DNA of 64,000 nucleotides from Beijerinckiaceae bacterium (GTDB taxonomy: Bacteria; Pseudomonadota; Alphaproteobacteria; Rhizobiales; Beijerinckiaceae): contig JAPZTO010000008.1 in the NCBI GenBank assembly GCA_027532775.1, forward strand, positions 187,501 through 251,500, in the 5' to 3' direction. Below are positions 1-8,282 of this stretch, piece by piece. Position numbers and translations under genes: made by a program. Position 1 is the first letter of the stretch; each line of letters starts with the position of its first letter. The notes under the pieces were generated by a model that had not been told where the DNA came from, did no database searches, and saw only the letters and a program-made list of their open reading frames with translations.

Positions 1-954
1 GCGGTCTATGCCGAACGGCTTCGTGCCGCGCGACCGGATGAAATCGTCGTCGAGGCGGCTGTCGGGCCGGACGGGCAGGAGACGACCCTGTTCGAATTCG
101 CCGGGACAGGGATGACAACCGCGCGGGCGGATTATGCGGATACGCATGGCAAGTCCGGGTTTGAATTTGTTCCCGTCAAGATGGTCACCCGGACGCTGGC
201 GTCGATCTTCGAGGCGTTTCCGCATACGGACATCCACTGGTTGAAAGTCGATGTCGAGGGGATGGAGCGGGCTGTCATCGAAAGCTGGGGCGACCATCCT
301 GCCCGGCCGTGGATTGTTGTCCTGGAGATGACGCTGCCCAATTCGACAGTCGAGGTCGATGACGGGGTCAGCGACCTACTGTCCGAACGCGGCTATCGCT
401 CGGTCTATTTCGACGGGCTGAACCGCTTCTTCCTTCACGAAAGCCATAACGAGCTTGCGATCCATTTCGGACCCGGACCAAACGTTTTCGACCGCTTCCG
501 GTTGACTCCGAATTCGGCCTTCGTGCTTCACCTGCGCGAGCAGATCGAAGCTGGCGAGGACCCATACGGGGTCGTGCTCAAGTTGCGGGAAGCGTTCACG
601 AAAGGGTTGGTGGCGCAGGGCGTCGAGGCTTCCGACAATCGTGTCCGGCTCGATGCGCAACTGGCTTCGGCCTGGTCGCAGGTGAGGCAGCTCGAGGCAC
701 AATTGAGGGATGCTGAAGAGCGCTTCGCTGGGGTAGTTCGGGAATTGTCCGAATCGCAGCGTCTTGCGCTCGTCCGCATTGCCGAGGAGCGCGAGGCCGC
801 GAGCCGCGCCGCGGAAGCGATGGTCGAGCGGGCGGAAATGCGTGCGCGGATCGCCCAGCACCGTCTCCTCCGGATCCGGAAGTGGTTCCGGCGCGGCTTG
901 CGGGTGCGCAGCTTGCCGCTGTTCGGCGGGCTTTTCTTCTCGCGCGAAGGTTGA
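1..954 (+). CDS. FkbM-family methyltransferase, 5' end outside window
   Basis: The reading frame is open from base 1, so the start and N-terminal part lie upstream of the window. The visible 317 residues hold the C-terminal half of an FkbM-type SAM-dependent methyltransferase. The hallmark is LKVDVEGMERAVI (around base 240), the family's conserved VDVEG segment, followed by a VVLEM strand and a GYRSVYFDGLNRFF segment. The last ~110 residues are Arg/Glu/Ala-rich and probably a coiled coil ending in a basic tail, which is outside the core fold. FkbM enzymes usually O-methylate sugars or other small substrates; the substrate here is unknown. A second FkbM gene lies at 21286-22317, so the two flank the flagellar locus. 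The family is clear, the role is inferred. Confidence 0.8.
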   Translation, partial: AVYAERLRAARPDEIVVEAAVGPDGQETTLFEFAGTGMTTARADYADTHGKSGFEFVPVKMVTRTLASIFEAFPHTDIHWLKVDVEGMERAVIESWGDHPARPWIVVLEMTLPNSTVEVDDGVSDLLSERGYRSVYFDGLNRFFLHESHNELAIHFGPGPNVFDRFRLTPNSAFVLHLREQIEAGEDPYGVVLKLREAFTKGLVAQGVEASDNRVRLDAQLASAWSQVRQLEAQLRDAEERFAGVVRELSESQRLALVRIAEEREAASRAAEAMVERAEMRARIAQHRLLRIRKWFRRGLRVRSLPLFGGLFFSREG

Positions 955-1132
955 AGCCGCAAAGCAGGTCGGGCGCCCAGTCCCGCGCCGCTGCGGGTGC
1001 GAAAGTTCCGTCTGATAAAAAATTAAACACAAAAGGACGTCCGCCGGTTCTGGCCGGCGAGAATTTACGCCTTTGTAGCAGTTTCCGGGGATTGCTCAGG
1101 GTTGTGCCGCCCAGAATGGAGCTTCTCGCCCG

Positions 1133-2041
1133 ATGCGTGTCCTTCTTGCCGAACCGACGCGCATTGGGCGGACCATCGTGTCCGGCATGCTCGCGCAGGA
1201 AGGCTACACGCTGATCCCTGTCGATTCCGCCGAAGCGGCGCTCGAGGCACTGCAGAGCGACGAGGACATCGATGTCCTCATCACGGCCATCGAATTCGCC
1301 ACCATGTCTGGCTTGGAGCTGTGCTGGGAAGCCCGGCTGCATGCCGATAACGGGCGGCCGCTCTATGTGATCGTGCTCTCGTCCTCGCGCGAGGAGGCCA
1401 AGCTTGTCGAGGCGCTCGATTCCGGCGCCGACGACTTCATCAACAAGCCGCCGAACCGGAACGAGCTTCTGGCGCGGCTCCGTTCAGCCTCACGCCTGAT
1501 CCAGGCGCAGCGCCAGCTGATCCGCTTCGCCAATTTCGATGCGCTGACGGGCTTGCGGAACCGGCGTTCCTTCTTCGAGGAGCTGGACCGGATGAAGGAT
1601 GTCGAGACCGTGCGCTCGGTCGTCATGCTCGACATCGACTATTTCAAGCAGGTCAATGACCGCTACGGCCATGATGCCGGTGACGACGTGCTGCGCGAGG
1701 TCGGCGCCCGGCTGGCCCGGGCGGATCGCGCCTTTGCCCGGCTCGGTGGCGAGGAATTCGCGGTTGTTGTGGCGGGTGATGCCAACAAGGCCGGCGAATT
1801 GGCCGAACTGATCCGCAATGTGATCGCCTCGACGCCGGTGGAGACCTGTGCCGGCCCGCTGGCGATCACCGCCAGTGTCGGCGTCGCGGAGCGCTGGCCG
1901 GGCACCGAATTCGACCAGACGATGAAGAATGCCGATATCGCGCTCTATGCCTCCAAATCGGCCGGCCGCAACCGCGTGACGATTTCCGCCTCATCCGGCG
2001 GAGAGCACCGCCAGGAAATCCGCCACGCTTTGGTGGCTTGA
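1133..2041 (+). CDS. Response-regulator diguanylate cyclase with degenerate receiver (PleD-like)
   Basis: A 302-aa protein with an N-terminal receiver domain (about residues 1-120) and a GGDEF domain (about 130-290). The active-site loop is GGEEF at 205-209, and the metal-binding MLDIDYFKQVND stretch (165-176) is intact, so it should make c-di-GMP from GTP. In the receiver the invariant Lys is present (K105 in INKPP), but the position of the phospho-acceptor Asp is Ala52 (LITAIEF instead of a LLDxxMP-type strand), and the acidic pair near residue 7 is reduced. Normal phosphorylation therefore looks impossible. The product-inhibition motif RxxD before GGEEF is also not canonical (R196-A-D-R199). 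It is probably a single-gene unit ending at the hairpin at 2101. Cyclase call secure; regulation inferred. Confidence 0.9.
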   Translation: MRVLLAEPTRIGRTIVSGMLAQEGYTLIPVDSAEAALEALQSDEDIDVLITAIEFATMSGLELCWEARLHADNGRPLYVIVLSSSREEAKLVEALDSGADDFINKPPNRNELLARLRSASRLIQAQRQLIRFANFDALTGLRNRRSFFEELDRMKDVETVRSVVMLDIDYFKQVNDRYGHDAGDDVLREVGARLARADRAFARLGGEEFAVVVAGDANKAGELAELIRNVIASTPVETCAGPLAITASVGVAERWPGTEFDQTMKNADIALYASKSAGRNRVTISASSGGEHRQEIRHALVA

Positions 2042-2046
2042 TTCTA

Positions 2047-2147
2047 CAGGTCCCTCGCGACGGCCCCATGGGGGCCTGCTCGGCGGCACATTCGTGCCTA
2101 GGCCAGCCCGTGGGGCTGGCCGTTTGTTCTTCAGGTCCCTCGCGACG
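2047..2147. repeat. 16-bp direct repeat pair downstream of the diguanylate cyclase
   Basis: The sequence caggtccctcgcgacg occurs at 2047-2062 and again at 2132-2147, 85 bases apart. The copies bracket the GGCC-rich hairpin at 2101-2121. No gene is seen in 2042-2362, which holds this repeat, several hairpins and two terminator-like structures. Confidence 0.6.
2101..2131 (+). terminator. Rho-independent terminator of the diguanylate cyclase gene
   Basis: A perfect 9-bp stem (ggccagccc, loop gtg, gggctggcc) at 2101-2121 is followed by the T-rich tail gtttgttctt. It lies 60 bases after the cyclase stop codon and points in the same direction. Confidence 0.7.
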
Positions 2148-2187
2148 CCGCCTGACGTGCGGCTGCCCCGCGTGAAGAACCTGCCTG

Positions 2188-2233
2188 CAAAAACGAAAAC
2201 CCCCGGAACCGCGAGGAGCAGGATTCCGGGGGG
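2188..2233 (-). terminator. Rho-independent terminator of the flgFGAH operon
   Basis: On the minus strand a 9-bp GC stem (arms 2224-2232 and 2200-2208, ccccc-ggaa type) is followed by a T-rich run (complement of 2188-2199). It lies about 130 bases beyond the flgH stop. A further 9-bp hairpin without a T tract (2325-2348) sits between it and flgH. Confidence 0.75.
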
Positions 2234-2362
2234 TGTGAAGCATCGGGGCCCGCAAAGGGGGGAGCGAGGGGCGCACGATGCCGTGCCCACGCGATACGCG
2301 AGACCGGTTCGCGGGGGGCGGGAGCGGCGCCTGCATGGACAGGCGCCGGTCTTTCGGGAAGG

Positions 2363-3136
2363 TCAGAAGGGCAGGACGATATCGAGGACCTGCTGGCCGA
2401 GGCGCGGCTGCTGGACATCGGTGATCTGCCCGCGGCCGCCATAGGCGATGCGCTGCTGGGCGATCTTGGTGGAGTCGATCTGGTTGCCGGCCTCGATGTC
2501 TTCCGGGCGGACGACACCGGCCACGACCAGCTCGCGCACCTCGAAATTCACGCGGACTTCCTGCTTGCCCTCGATCACGAGGTTGCCATTCGGCAGGACC
2601 TGCGTGACGACAGCGGCAATATCGGTAACGAGCTGCTCGGAGCGCTTCACCGTGCCTTCGCCCTTGGACGAGCTGGTCGAGCCGAGATCGACGAGGCCCT
2701 TGCCGGTCGCGCCCTTGGCGAAGAGCTTGTTGAGCCGGTCCTCCTGCCCGAAGAAGCCCTCGACATCCATGCCCTCTTCGTTGGTGCGCTTCCGCGAGGT
2801 CGTGTTGTCGATCGCGGCCTTGTCGGTGATGCGGACGCGGACGGTGAGCAGGTCACCGACCTGCTGGGCACGCTGGTCCTTGAAGAAGGCGCGGCTGCCG
2901 GTGCGCCATAGCGAGTTGGCCTGGTAGCTCAGGGGCTTCGGGGCCGGCATCGGCATCTGCACCGGGCGATAGCCGGGTTGCGCGGTCGGGTTCTCGATGG
3001 CCGAGAGCGACGGCGCCTTGCCGACATTGGCCAGCCGGTCGAGGCTGCCGCAGGCGGAAAGGCCGATCCCCATCAGGGCGAGCGAACCGAGGCGAGCCGC
3101 AAGGCGGGTCGAGGAGGCGGTGGGAAGGGTCATCAC
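2363..3136 (-). CDS. flgH: Flagellar L-ring protein FlgH (lipoprotein)
   Basis: A 257-aa protein forming the outer-membrane L-ring through which the flagellar rod passes. The N-terminus is a lipoprotein signal with a lipobox (LSAC at about residues 26-29), so the mature protein is lipidated. The FlgH core follows: SLWRTGSRAFFKDQRA, GDLLTVRVRITDKA, and the C-terminal GEGTVKRSEQL...GNLVIEGKQEVRVNFE block. An internal ATG one codon in is an equally good start. It is the last gene of flgF-flgG-flgA-flgH, 21 bases after flgA. The P-ring gene flgI, often next to flgA, is not in this operon. Confidence 0.95.
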   Translation of the reverse strand: MMTLPTASSTRLAARLGSLALMGIGLSACGSLDRLANVGKAPSLSAIENPTAQPGYRPVQMPMPAPKPLSYQANSLWRTGSRAFFKDQRAQQVGDLLTVRVRITDKAAIDNTTSRKRTNEEGMDVEGFFGQEDRLNKLFAKGATGKGLVDLGSTSSSKGEGTVKRSEQLVTDIAAVVTQVLPNGNLVIEGKQEVRVNFEVRELVVAGVVRPEDIEAGNQIDSTKIAQQRIAYGGRGQITDVQQPRLGQQVLDIVLPF

Positions 3137-3157
3137 AGGGATCCTTTACTGAAACAA

Positions 3158-4138
3158 TCAGCGGCGCGCGGCGGGCGCCGCTTCCGCAAGGTTCGGGGTC
3201 GGGGCCGGCGGGGCGCTGATGGTGATCTGGGCCTGGCCCGTCACGACACCCTCGACGATCCGCTTGGATTGCGGGTTCTGCACGCGGATGGCCTCGCCCA
3301 TCGAGCCGGAATTCTGCGAACGCCCGCGCATCGAAAGGTTGAGCCCGCCGGAATTGTAGAGGACGGTGACGATCTGGTTCTTCTCGACCAGGATCGGCTT
3401 GGCGAGATCGGAATTGCGGATCGGCTCGCCCGCCTTGAGCGTACGACGGGGGATCATGCCGGTCAGGTCGGCATCGGCCGTCAGCACGTCATTGCCGATC
3501 AGGTTGACCGGGCGGCGGACCAGCACGAGCTTGCGGGCCTCGATGGCATCGCCGCGCTCGAGATCCTGGGCCGGCACCGCGATCTCGCGGGTTTCCACCA
3601 CCGAACCGGTGAGCATCCAGCCCTCCGAGGTCGGATCACCCGCGAGGATGACACGCGCCTCGAAGCGGCCGCTGGTGGGGTCGCGCACCAGCCTGGTGAC
3701 GCGGATTTCCTCGCGCCGCGCGGAATCGACGGTGCGGGCGACAAGGTGGTCATCGAGCGTGACCTCGAGATCACCCTTGGCGCCGCGCTCGGCCAGAGCC
3801 TTGGCGACGATGCCCTGCAGGTCCAGCCGGGAGATGACCCGGCCGGGCCTGTGGATGGTGACGGTGACGAGCGAACCGGCATCAATGCCGGTGATGCCCA
3901 TATCCCGCGCAGCAGCGATGACGCGGTCCGCCCGGATGGTGCCCCGGGTACCCGGCGCCGGAGCCCGGAAGACCGGAACATCGGCGCTGGGGTCGATGCC
4001 CTCGACGAGATGGCCCAGGCGGACCTGCTCGCCATCGACAACGGATTCCGCCCGAAGCCGCAACGTCTCGGCCAGAGCTGTGCCGGAGAGGAGCGCGAAA
4101 GCGAGGCCCGCGCCGGAAAGGAGAGTAGCGATCCGCAT
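3158..4138 (-). CDS. flgA: Flagellar P-ring assembly chaperone FlgA
   Basis: A 326-aa periplasmic protein that assists assembly of FlgI subunits into the P-ring. It starts with a Sec signal peptide (hydrophobic residues ~4-22, cleavage after TALA). The C-terminal SAF-type domain includes VPAQDLERGDAIEARKLV and the FlgA signature RRTLKAGEPIRNSDL, then a VTVLYNSGGLNLSMRG beta segment and VQNPQSKRIVEGVV. It is longer than minimal FlgA proteins (~220 aa); the extra length lies in the N-terminal half. It follows flgG by 11 bases and precedes flgH, so it is almost certainly cotranscribed. Confidence 0.95.
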   Translation of the reverse strand: MRIATLLSGAGLAFALLSGTALAETLRLRAESVVDGEQVRLGHLVEGIDPSADVPVFRAPAPGTRGTIRADRVIAAARDMGITGIDAGSLVTVTIHRPGRVISRLDLQGIVAKALAERGAKGDLEVTLDDHLVARTVDSARREEIRVTRLVRDPTSGRFEARVILAGDPTSEGWMLTGSVVETREIAVPAQDLERGDAIEARKLVLVRRPVNLIGNDVLTADADLTGMIPRRTLKAGEPIRNSDLAKPILVEKNQIVTVLYNSGGLNLSMRGRSQNSGSMGEAIRVQNPQSKRIVEGVVTGQAQITISAPPAPTPNLAEAAPAARR

Positions 4139-4149
4139 GGCGAGCCTCC

Positions 4150-4941
4150 TCAGGCGCGATACATCTGCGCGGTGGACGACAGCATCTGGTCGGCCCCGGT
4201 GATGATCTTGGAGTTGAGTTCGTAGGCGCGCTGGGCCTGGATCATGGCGGCGATCTCGGTCACCGCATTGACGTTCGATTCCTCGAGATAGCCCTGCTGG
4301 AGGTTGCCGAAGCCCTCGCCGCCGGGCGTGCCTTCGATCGCCGGGCCGGAGCCCGCCGTTTCGAGATAGAGGTTGTCGCCGATGGATTCGAGGCCGGTCT
4401 TGTTGATGAAGCGTGCGAGGCTGATCTGACCGAGCAGCTGCGGCTGGGCATTGCCCGGCAGCAGCGCCGAGACCTGGCCCTGCTGGTTGATGGCCACGCT
4501 GGTCGCATCCTGCGGGATGGTGATGCCGGGATCGACCAGATAGCCTTCCTTCGTCACGATGCGGCCCTGGGCGTCGGTCTCGAAACCGCCGTCGCGGGCA
4601 TAGGCCGTGCGGCCATCCGGCATCTGGACGCGGAAGAAGCCCTCGCCGCGGATGGCGAGATCATAGGTGCGCTCGGTCTGGGTGATGTTGCCCTGCGACA
4701 TGATACGCGGGGTGGCGACGACCCGGGTGCCCGAGCCGACGAATACGCCGGCGGGGGCCTGGGTGTTCTGGTCGGAGGTGGGCGCGCCGGCCCGGCGCTG
4801 GTGGTCGTAGAGCAGATCCTGGAAATGGATCATCTGCCGCTTGAACCCCGTCGTCCGCATGTTGGCGACGTTGTTCGAAATGACCTCGACACTCTTTTCC
4901 TGGGCCTTCATGCCGGTGGCGGCCGTGTAAAGCGCGCGCAT
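4150..4941 (-). CDS. flgG: Flagellar distal rod protein FlgG
   Basis: A 263-aa distal rod subunit exported by the flagellar type III apparatus. The N-terminal rod/hook signature MKAQEKSVEVISNNVANMRTT and the C-terminal EIAAMIQAQRAYELNSKII block are both typical, and the length matches the family (~262 aa). There is no cleavable signal, as expected for a type III substrate. The gene lies 115 bases after flgF, and the gap holds a strong hairpin (5033-5051) that could set relative transcript levels. Confidence 0.97.
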   Translation of the reverse strand: MRALYTAATGMKAQEKSVEVISNNVANMRTTGFKRQMIHFQDLLYDHQRRAGAPTSDQNTQAPAGVFVGSGTRVVATPRIMSQGNITQTERTYDLAIRGEGFFRVQMPDGRTAYARDGGFETDAQGRIVTKEGYLVDPGITIPQDATSVAINQQGQVSALLPGNAQPQLLGQISLARFINKTGLESIGDNLYLETAGSGPAIEGTPGGEGFGNLQQGYLEESNVNAVTEIAAMIQAQRAYELNSKIITGADQMLSSTAQMYRA

Positions 4942-5032
4942 GGGATTCTTCCTTCTGACTTCGGTGAGGGCCGCGCGCCGGGTAACGCGCCCGCGATCGC
5001 GGCCTCGTGAACATGAACTCGGGTGACGGAGA

Positions 5033-5051
5033 GCCGGCCGACGGGGCCGGC
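5033..5051 (-). other. Intercistronic hairpin between flgF and flgG
   Basis: Seven-bp arms GCCGGCC (5033-5039) and GGCCGGC (5045-5051) around a 5-base loop, immediately after the flgF stop. There is no T tract, so it is more likely an RNA-stability or attenuation element than a full terminator. Confidence 0.5.
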
Positions 5052-5056
5052 CTTAC

Positions 5057-5797
5057 TCAGATGGGCTCGCCAAGGCGCTGGATGGCCGAGCGGCGGATCT
5101 CGTCCTGCCGCCCGATCAGGCCTGCGATGCTCTGGTACTGACGCGTGACCTCGATCATCCGGCTGATCTCGACGACCGGACGCACATTCGACCGTTCCAG
5201 GAAGCCCGACTGCACGCGGGCCTGCAGGGCAGGCTGCGGCTGGACCTGGGTGGTGAAGAGATTCGACCCCGCATTCTCGAGCACCTGCGGGTTCTCGAAG
5301 CGCACGAGGCGCAACCGGCCCCGGTTGCCGTTGGACGAGGTGACGTTGCCATCCGGCGCGACCGCAAGGTCACGCTCGTCGGCGTTGAACTGATAGACGC
5401 CCTGCTCGCCGAGCACGGGGAACCCGTCGCTGTTCACGAGCTGGCCGTTGGCATTGACCATCAGCGCGCCGTTGCGGGTGAAGCGTTCGCCATTCGGCGT
5501 CTGCACCACCAGGAAGGCATCGCCGCTGATCGAAATGTCCAGCGGATTGCCCGTCGGCTCGACGGTGCCGAGGGACATGTCGAGCGGCGTGCCGCGGTCG
5601 ACGACGAAGGAAACACGCCGGTCCTCGCCCCGCTTGAACGTTTCCGCGGCGGCTTTCGGCATCTGGAATTCACGGCTGTCAGCCGAGCGGCGCTTGAAGC
5701 CGTTCGTCTGCGCATTCGCGACATTGTTCGCGATGACATCCAATTCTCGCCTGAGCGCCATCTGGCGCGACAGGCTGACGAGAAGAACGTTCTCCAT
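5057..5797 (-). CDS. flgF: Flagellar proximal rod protein FlgF
   Basis: A 246-aa rod protein. The open frame extends 74 codons further upstream, but the start was placed at the ATG encoding MENVLLVSLSRQMALRREL: this matches the family N-terminus, is preceded by an AAGGGAG ribosome site, and the upstream residues look non-coding. Rod-family motifs are VIANNVANAQTNGFKR near the N-terminus and VVEISRMIEVTRQYQSI near the C-terminus. First gene of the minus-strand rod/ring operon; its promoter region is shared divergently with fliL and has CtrA-type half sites. Confidence 0.93.
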   Translation of the reverse strand: MENVLLVSLSRQMALRRELDVIANNVANAQTNGFKRRSADSREFQMPKAAAETFKRGEDRRVSFVVDRGTPLDMSLGTVEPTGNPLDISISGDAFLVVQTPNGERFTRNGALMVNANGQLVNSDGFPVLGEQGVYQFNADERDLAVAPDGNVTSSNGNRGRLRLVRFENPQVLENAGSNLFTTQVQPQPALQARVQSGFLERSNVRPVVEISRMIEVTRQYQSIAGLIGRQDEIRRSAIQRLGEPI

Positions 5798-6120
5798 GGA
5801 ACGGACTCCCTTTGCTCCTCGAGTGGTGGCCTGTTCTCCTCGCTCCCCAGCGCAAGAACCTGCCGATGCCTTTAACCATAACAAGGCGCGTGCCAGACCG
5901 AGGTTTCGATAAAAATGTCGGTAAAACAGAGGGATAATCGAAATCCACTGCCGCCATCCTGTAGGGCGGAATTTCCAGCCGGCAAAAAGGATCAGGCAAA
6001 ATTTGCCGGGCGGGGCCATTTGGAAAGTAATCGTTAACCATGGTCCGCCAAGGTCAGCTCTGACGGCGGTACCGATTCCGGAACCGCACCAGGCAGACCA
6101 CCACCAGTTAGGGCGAGAAC
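5798..6120. promoter_or_regulatory. Divergent flgF/fliL promoter region with two CtrA-type half sites
   Basis: This 323-bp region has no gene. TTAACCAT, the CtrA recognition half site, occurs at 5872-5879 (75 bases from the flgF start) and at 6034-6041 (80 bases before fliL). Neither has a perfect TTAA partner at the 7-base spacing. The stretch is more AT-rich than its surroundings, as expected for promoters. Assignment to CtrA is inference from the motif plus the flagellar context. Confidence 0.55.
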
Positions 6121-6627
6121 ATGGCGACCGACGTGGCGAATGCGGACCAGATCCCGGTTGAGGGGCAGCAGCCTGCCAAGGCGGCGCCGATGCCGAAGAA
6201 GAAGAAAATGATGCTGTTCGGCGCGGCGGCCCTCGTGGCGCTGATCGCGGCGGGCGGCGGGGTTTATTTCTTCCTCGGCAAAGGTGCCAGCAAGCAGCAG
6301 GCCTCGACGGCCAAGAAGATGGTGTTCTTCGACCTGCCGGAAATCACCACCAATCTCGCGATGGTGCCCGGCCAGGAGCGGCCGGTCTATCTCAAGATGA
6401 AGGTTGCGCTCGAACTCGAGGACCAGAAAATGGTCGCCGAGATCCAGCCGCTGATGCCGCGCGTCATGGACAATTTCCAGATCTTCCTGCGCGAATTGCG
6501 GCCTTCGGATCTCGAGGGATCGGCGGGGCTCTATCGCCTCAAGGAAGAGCTGGTGCGGCGGATCAATGCCGCGATCTATCCGGCCCGGGTCGAAGCCATC
6601 CTGTTCAAGGACGTGCTGGTGCAGTGA
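6121..6627 (+). CDS. fliL: Flagellar basal-body protein FliL
   Basis: A 168-aa single-span inner-membrane protein associated with the stator and switch. A Lys-rich cytoplasmic segment (KKKK, ~26-29) is followed by one transmembrane helix (about 31-51) and a periplasmic domain with the FliL features FFDLPEITTNLA, YLKMKVALEL and a C-terminal ARVEAILFKDVLVQ. It starts the fliL-fliM-DUF6468-motE unit, with fliM 47 bases downstream. FliL is thought to help stator recruitment or torque; nothing in this copy departs from the family. Confidence 0.95.
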   Translation: MATDVANADQIPVEGQQPAKAAPMPKKKKMMLFGAAALVALIAAGGGVYFFLGKGASKQQASTAKKMVFFDLPEITTNLAMVPGQERPVYLKMKVALELEDQKMVAEIQPLMPRVMDNFQIFLRELRPSDLEGSAGLYRLKEELVRRINAAIYPARVEAILFKDVLVQ

Positions 6628-6674
6628 GCTGACGCGGTTATCGCGGCCTCGACGAGCATAGCGGAGAAAGACAC

Positions 6675-7817
6675 GTGGCAGACACCCCCGACCAGACCCA
6701 GGACGATCTTGCCGACGAATGGGCCAAGGCACTCGGTGAATCCGGCGATGGCCAGGAAACCGGCCTTGATGCCCGTCCGGCGGATGCGGGCCTGGACCTC
6801 GATCTCGGTACCGGGCTCTTCCTCGACCAGGAGGAAGTGGACACGATCTTCGGGTTCGACCCGGAAGATGCCGACCAGTCGAAGCAGAACGGCGTGCGCG
6901 CCATCGTCGATTCGACGGTGGTTTCCTACGAGCGCCTCCCGATGCTCGAAATCGTCTTCGACCGCCTCGTGCGGACGCTGACAACCAGCCTGCGCTCCTT
7001 CTTCTCGGACAATGTCGAAGTCAGCCTCGACGATGTGACCTCGGTGCGCTTCGGCGACTATGTCTCGTCGCTGCCGCTGCCGACCATCCTCTCGGTGTTC
7101 AAGGCCGAGCCCTGGGAAAACTATGGGCTGGTGACGATCGATTCCGATCTGATCTACCTCGTCATGGACGTGCTGCTGGGCGGGCGCCGGGGTCTCTCGA
7201 ATTTCCGCATCGAGGGCCGGCCCTACACCACGGTCGAGGTGAGCCTCGTCAAAAGGCTGCTCGACCTGGTCCTCGGCGAGGCCGAACAGGCCTTCCAGCC
7301 GCTCTCGCCGGTGAAGTTCCTTGCCGAGCGCATCGAAACCAACCCGCGCTTCGCCTCGATCACCCGGCCGGCCAATGCCGCGATCCTGATCGCGCTGGCC
7401 ATCGACCTCGAAGGCCGCGGCGGGCGCGTGGAGCTGCTGCTCCCCTATGCCACGATCGAGCCGATCCGCGAATTGCTCCTCCAGAGCTATATGGGGGAGA
7501 AGCTCGGCCGCGACCATATCTGGGAAGGGCATCTCGCCAGCGAGATCTGGCAGGCCAAGCTCGATATCGACGCCGTTCTCCATGAAACCCAGATGCCGGT
7601 GAAGAAGGTGCTCGACCTCAAGGTCGGCGACACCCTGGTCTTCGATGTCCGGGGCGACCCCCTTGTGACGCTCCGTTGCGGTGACATGCTGGTCACGCAG
7701 GGGCGAATCGGGAGAATGGGTGACAATATGGCGATTGAAATCGCCAAGCCTCTCAAACGGTCGAAGACGACCTTCGCAGCTTTCGAACAGGGCGCTTCCG
7801 TGCGGCGCGACAGGTGA
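6675..7817 (+). CDS. fliM: Flagellar motor switch protein FliM
   Basis: A 380-aa C-ring switch protein that binds phospho-CheY and sets rotation direction. It has an acidic N-terminal region, then the FliM middle domain (MLEIVFDRLVRTLTTSLRSF, VSSLPLPTILSVFKAEPWE, then the VMDVLLGG segment) and a C-terminal surface-presentation domain (VLDLKVGDTLVFD, TQGRIGRMGDNMAIEI). The N-terminal segment carries EVDTIFGF, which resembles the CheY-binding peptide (normally nearer the N-terminus) and here lies about residue 55 after a 50-residue acidic extension. It is followed after 3 bases by the DUF6468 gene. Confidence 0.95.
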   Translation: MADTPDQTQDDLADEWAKALGESGDGQETGLDARPADAGLDLDLGTGLFLDQEEVDTIFGFDPEDADQSKQNGVRAIVDSTVVSYERLPMLEIVFDRLVRTLTTSLRSFFSDNVEVSLDDVTSVRFGDYVSSLPLPTILSVFKAEPWENYGLVTIDSDLIYLVMDVLLGGRRGLSNFRIEGRPYTTVEVSLVKRLLDLVLGEAEQAFQPLSPVKFLAERIETNPRFASITRPANAAILIALAIDLEGRGGRVELLLPYATIEPIRELLLQSYMGEKLGRDHIWEGHLASEIWQAKLDIDAVLHETQMPVKKVLDLKVGDTLVFDVRGDPLVTLRCGDMLVTQGRIGRMGDNMAIEIAKPLKRSKTTFAAFEQGASVRRDR

Positions 7818-7820
7818 CAT

Positions 7821-8282
7821 ATGGCAGGCAATCTCGGGTTGGTCATTGAATTGATGGTTGTCGGCCTGCTGGTCGTCACCATCGGCTATTGCATGATGCT
7901 CGACCGGCGCCTGCGGCAGGTCCGGCAGGACGAGGCCATCATGCGCAAGACGGTGGTGGAACTCGGCGCTGCCACCGAGCGCGCCGAACGGGCCATCGAT
8001 GCCCTGCGCGCCACTTTGGGCGATTGCGACCGCACTTTGGCCGAGCGGCTCCGCGTGGCCGAGCGCTATACCGCCGATCTCGAGGACCAGATCCGTTCCG
8101 GTGACGACATCCTCAACCGGATCAGCCGGATCGTCTCCACGACCGGCGTGCCGGCCGCGGATCCTGCCGCCGGCCAGCGCGGCCTTTCGCGCATCAACCA
8201 GACCCTTGCCACCGCGCAGGCCCTTGCCAGCCAGGCCCAGTCGCGCGTGGCTGATCCGACCCAACGGGATAACGTGGCATGA
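7821..8282 (+). CDS. DUF6468-type flagellar-locus membrane protein
   Basis: A 153-aa protein with one N-terminal transmembrane helix (about residues 6-25) and then a long, charged, probably coiled-coil region. It lies between fliM and motE, 3 bases after fliM and overlapping motE by an ATGA junction, so it is made with them. The sequence resembles the DUF6468 family of alphaproteobacterial flagellar clusters. In Caulobacter a small bitopic protein, PflI, involved in flagellar positioning, is also linked to fliLM; an equivalent role here is a guess from position and topology only. Confidence 0.7.
   Translation: MAGNLGLVIELMVVGLLVVTIGYCMMLDRRLRQVRQDEAIMRKTVVELGAATERAERAIDALRATLGDCDRTLAERLRVAERYTADLEDQIRSGDDILNRISRIVSTTGVPAADPAAGQRGLSRINQTLATAQALASQAQSRVADPTQRDNVA

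Noticed and set aside
1023-1026. TTAA upstream of the diguanylate cyclase as a CtrA site
   Set aside because: No second TTAA at the 7-base spacing and no TTAACCAT match.
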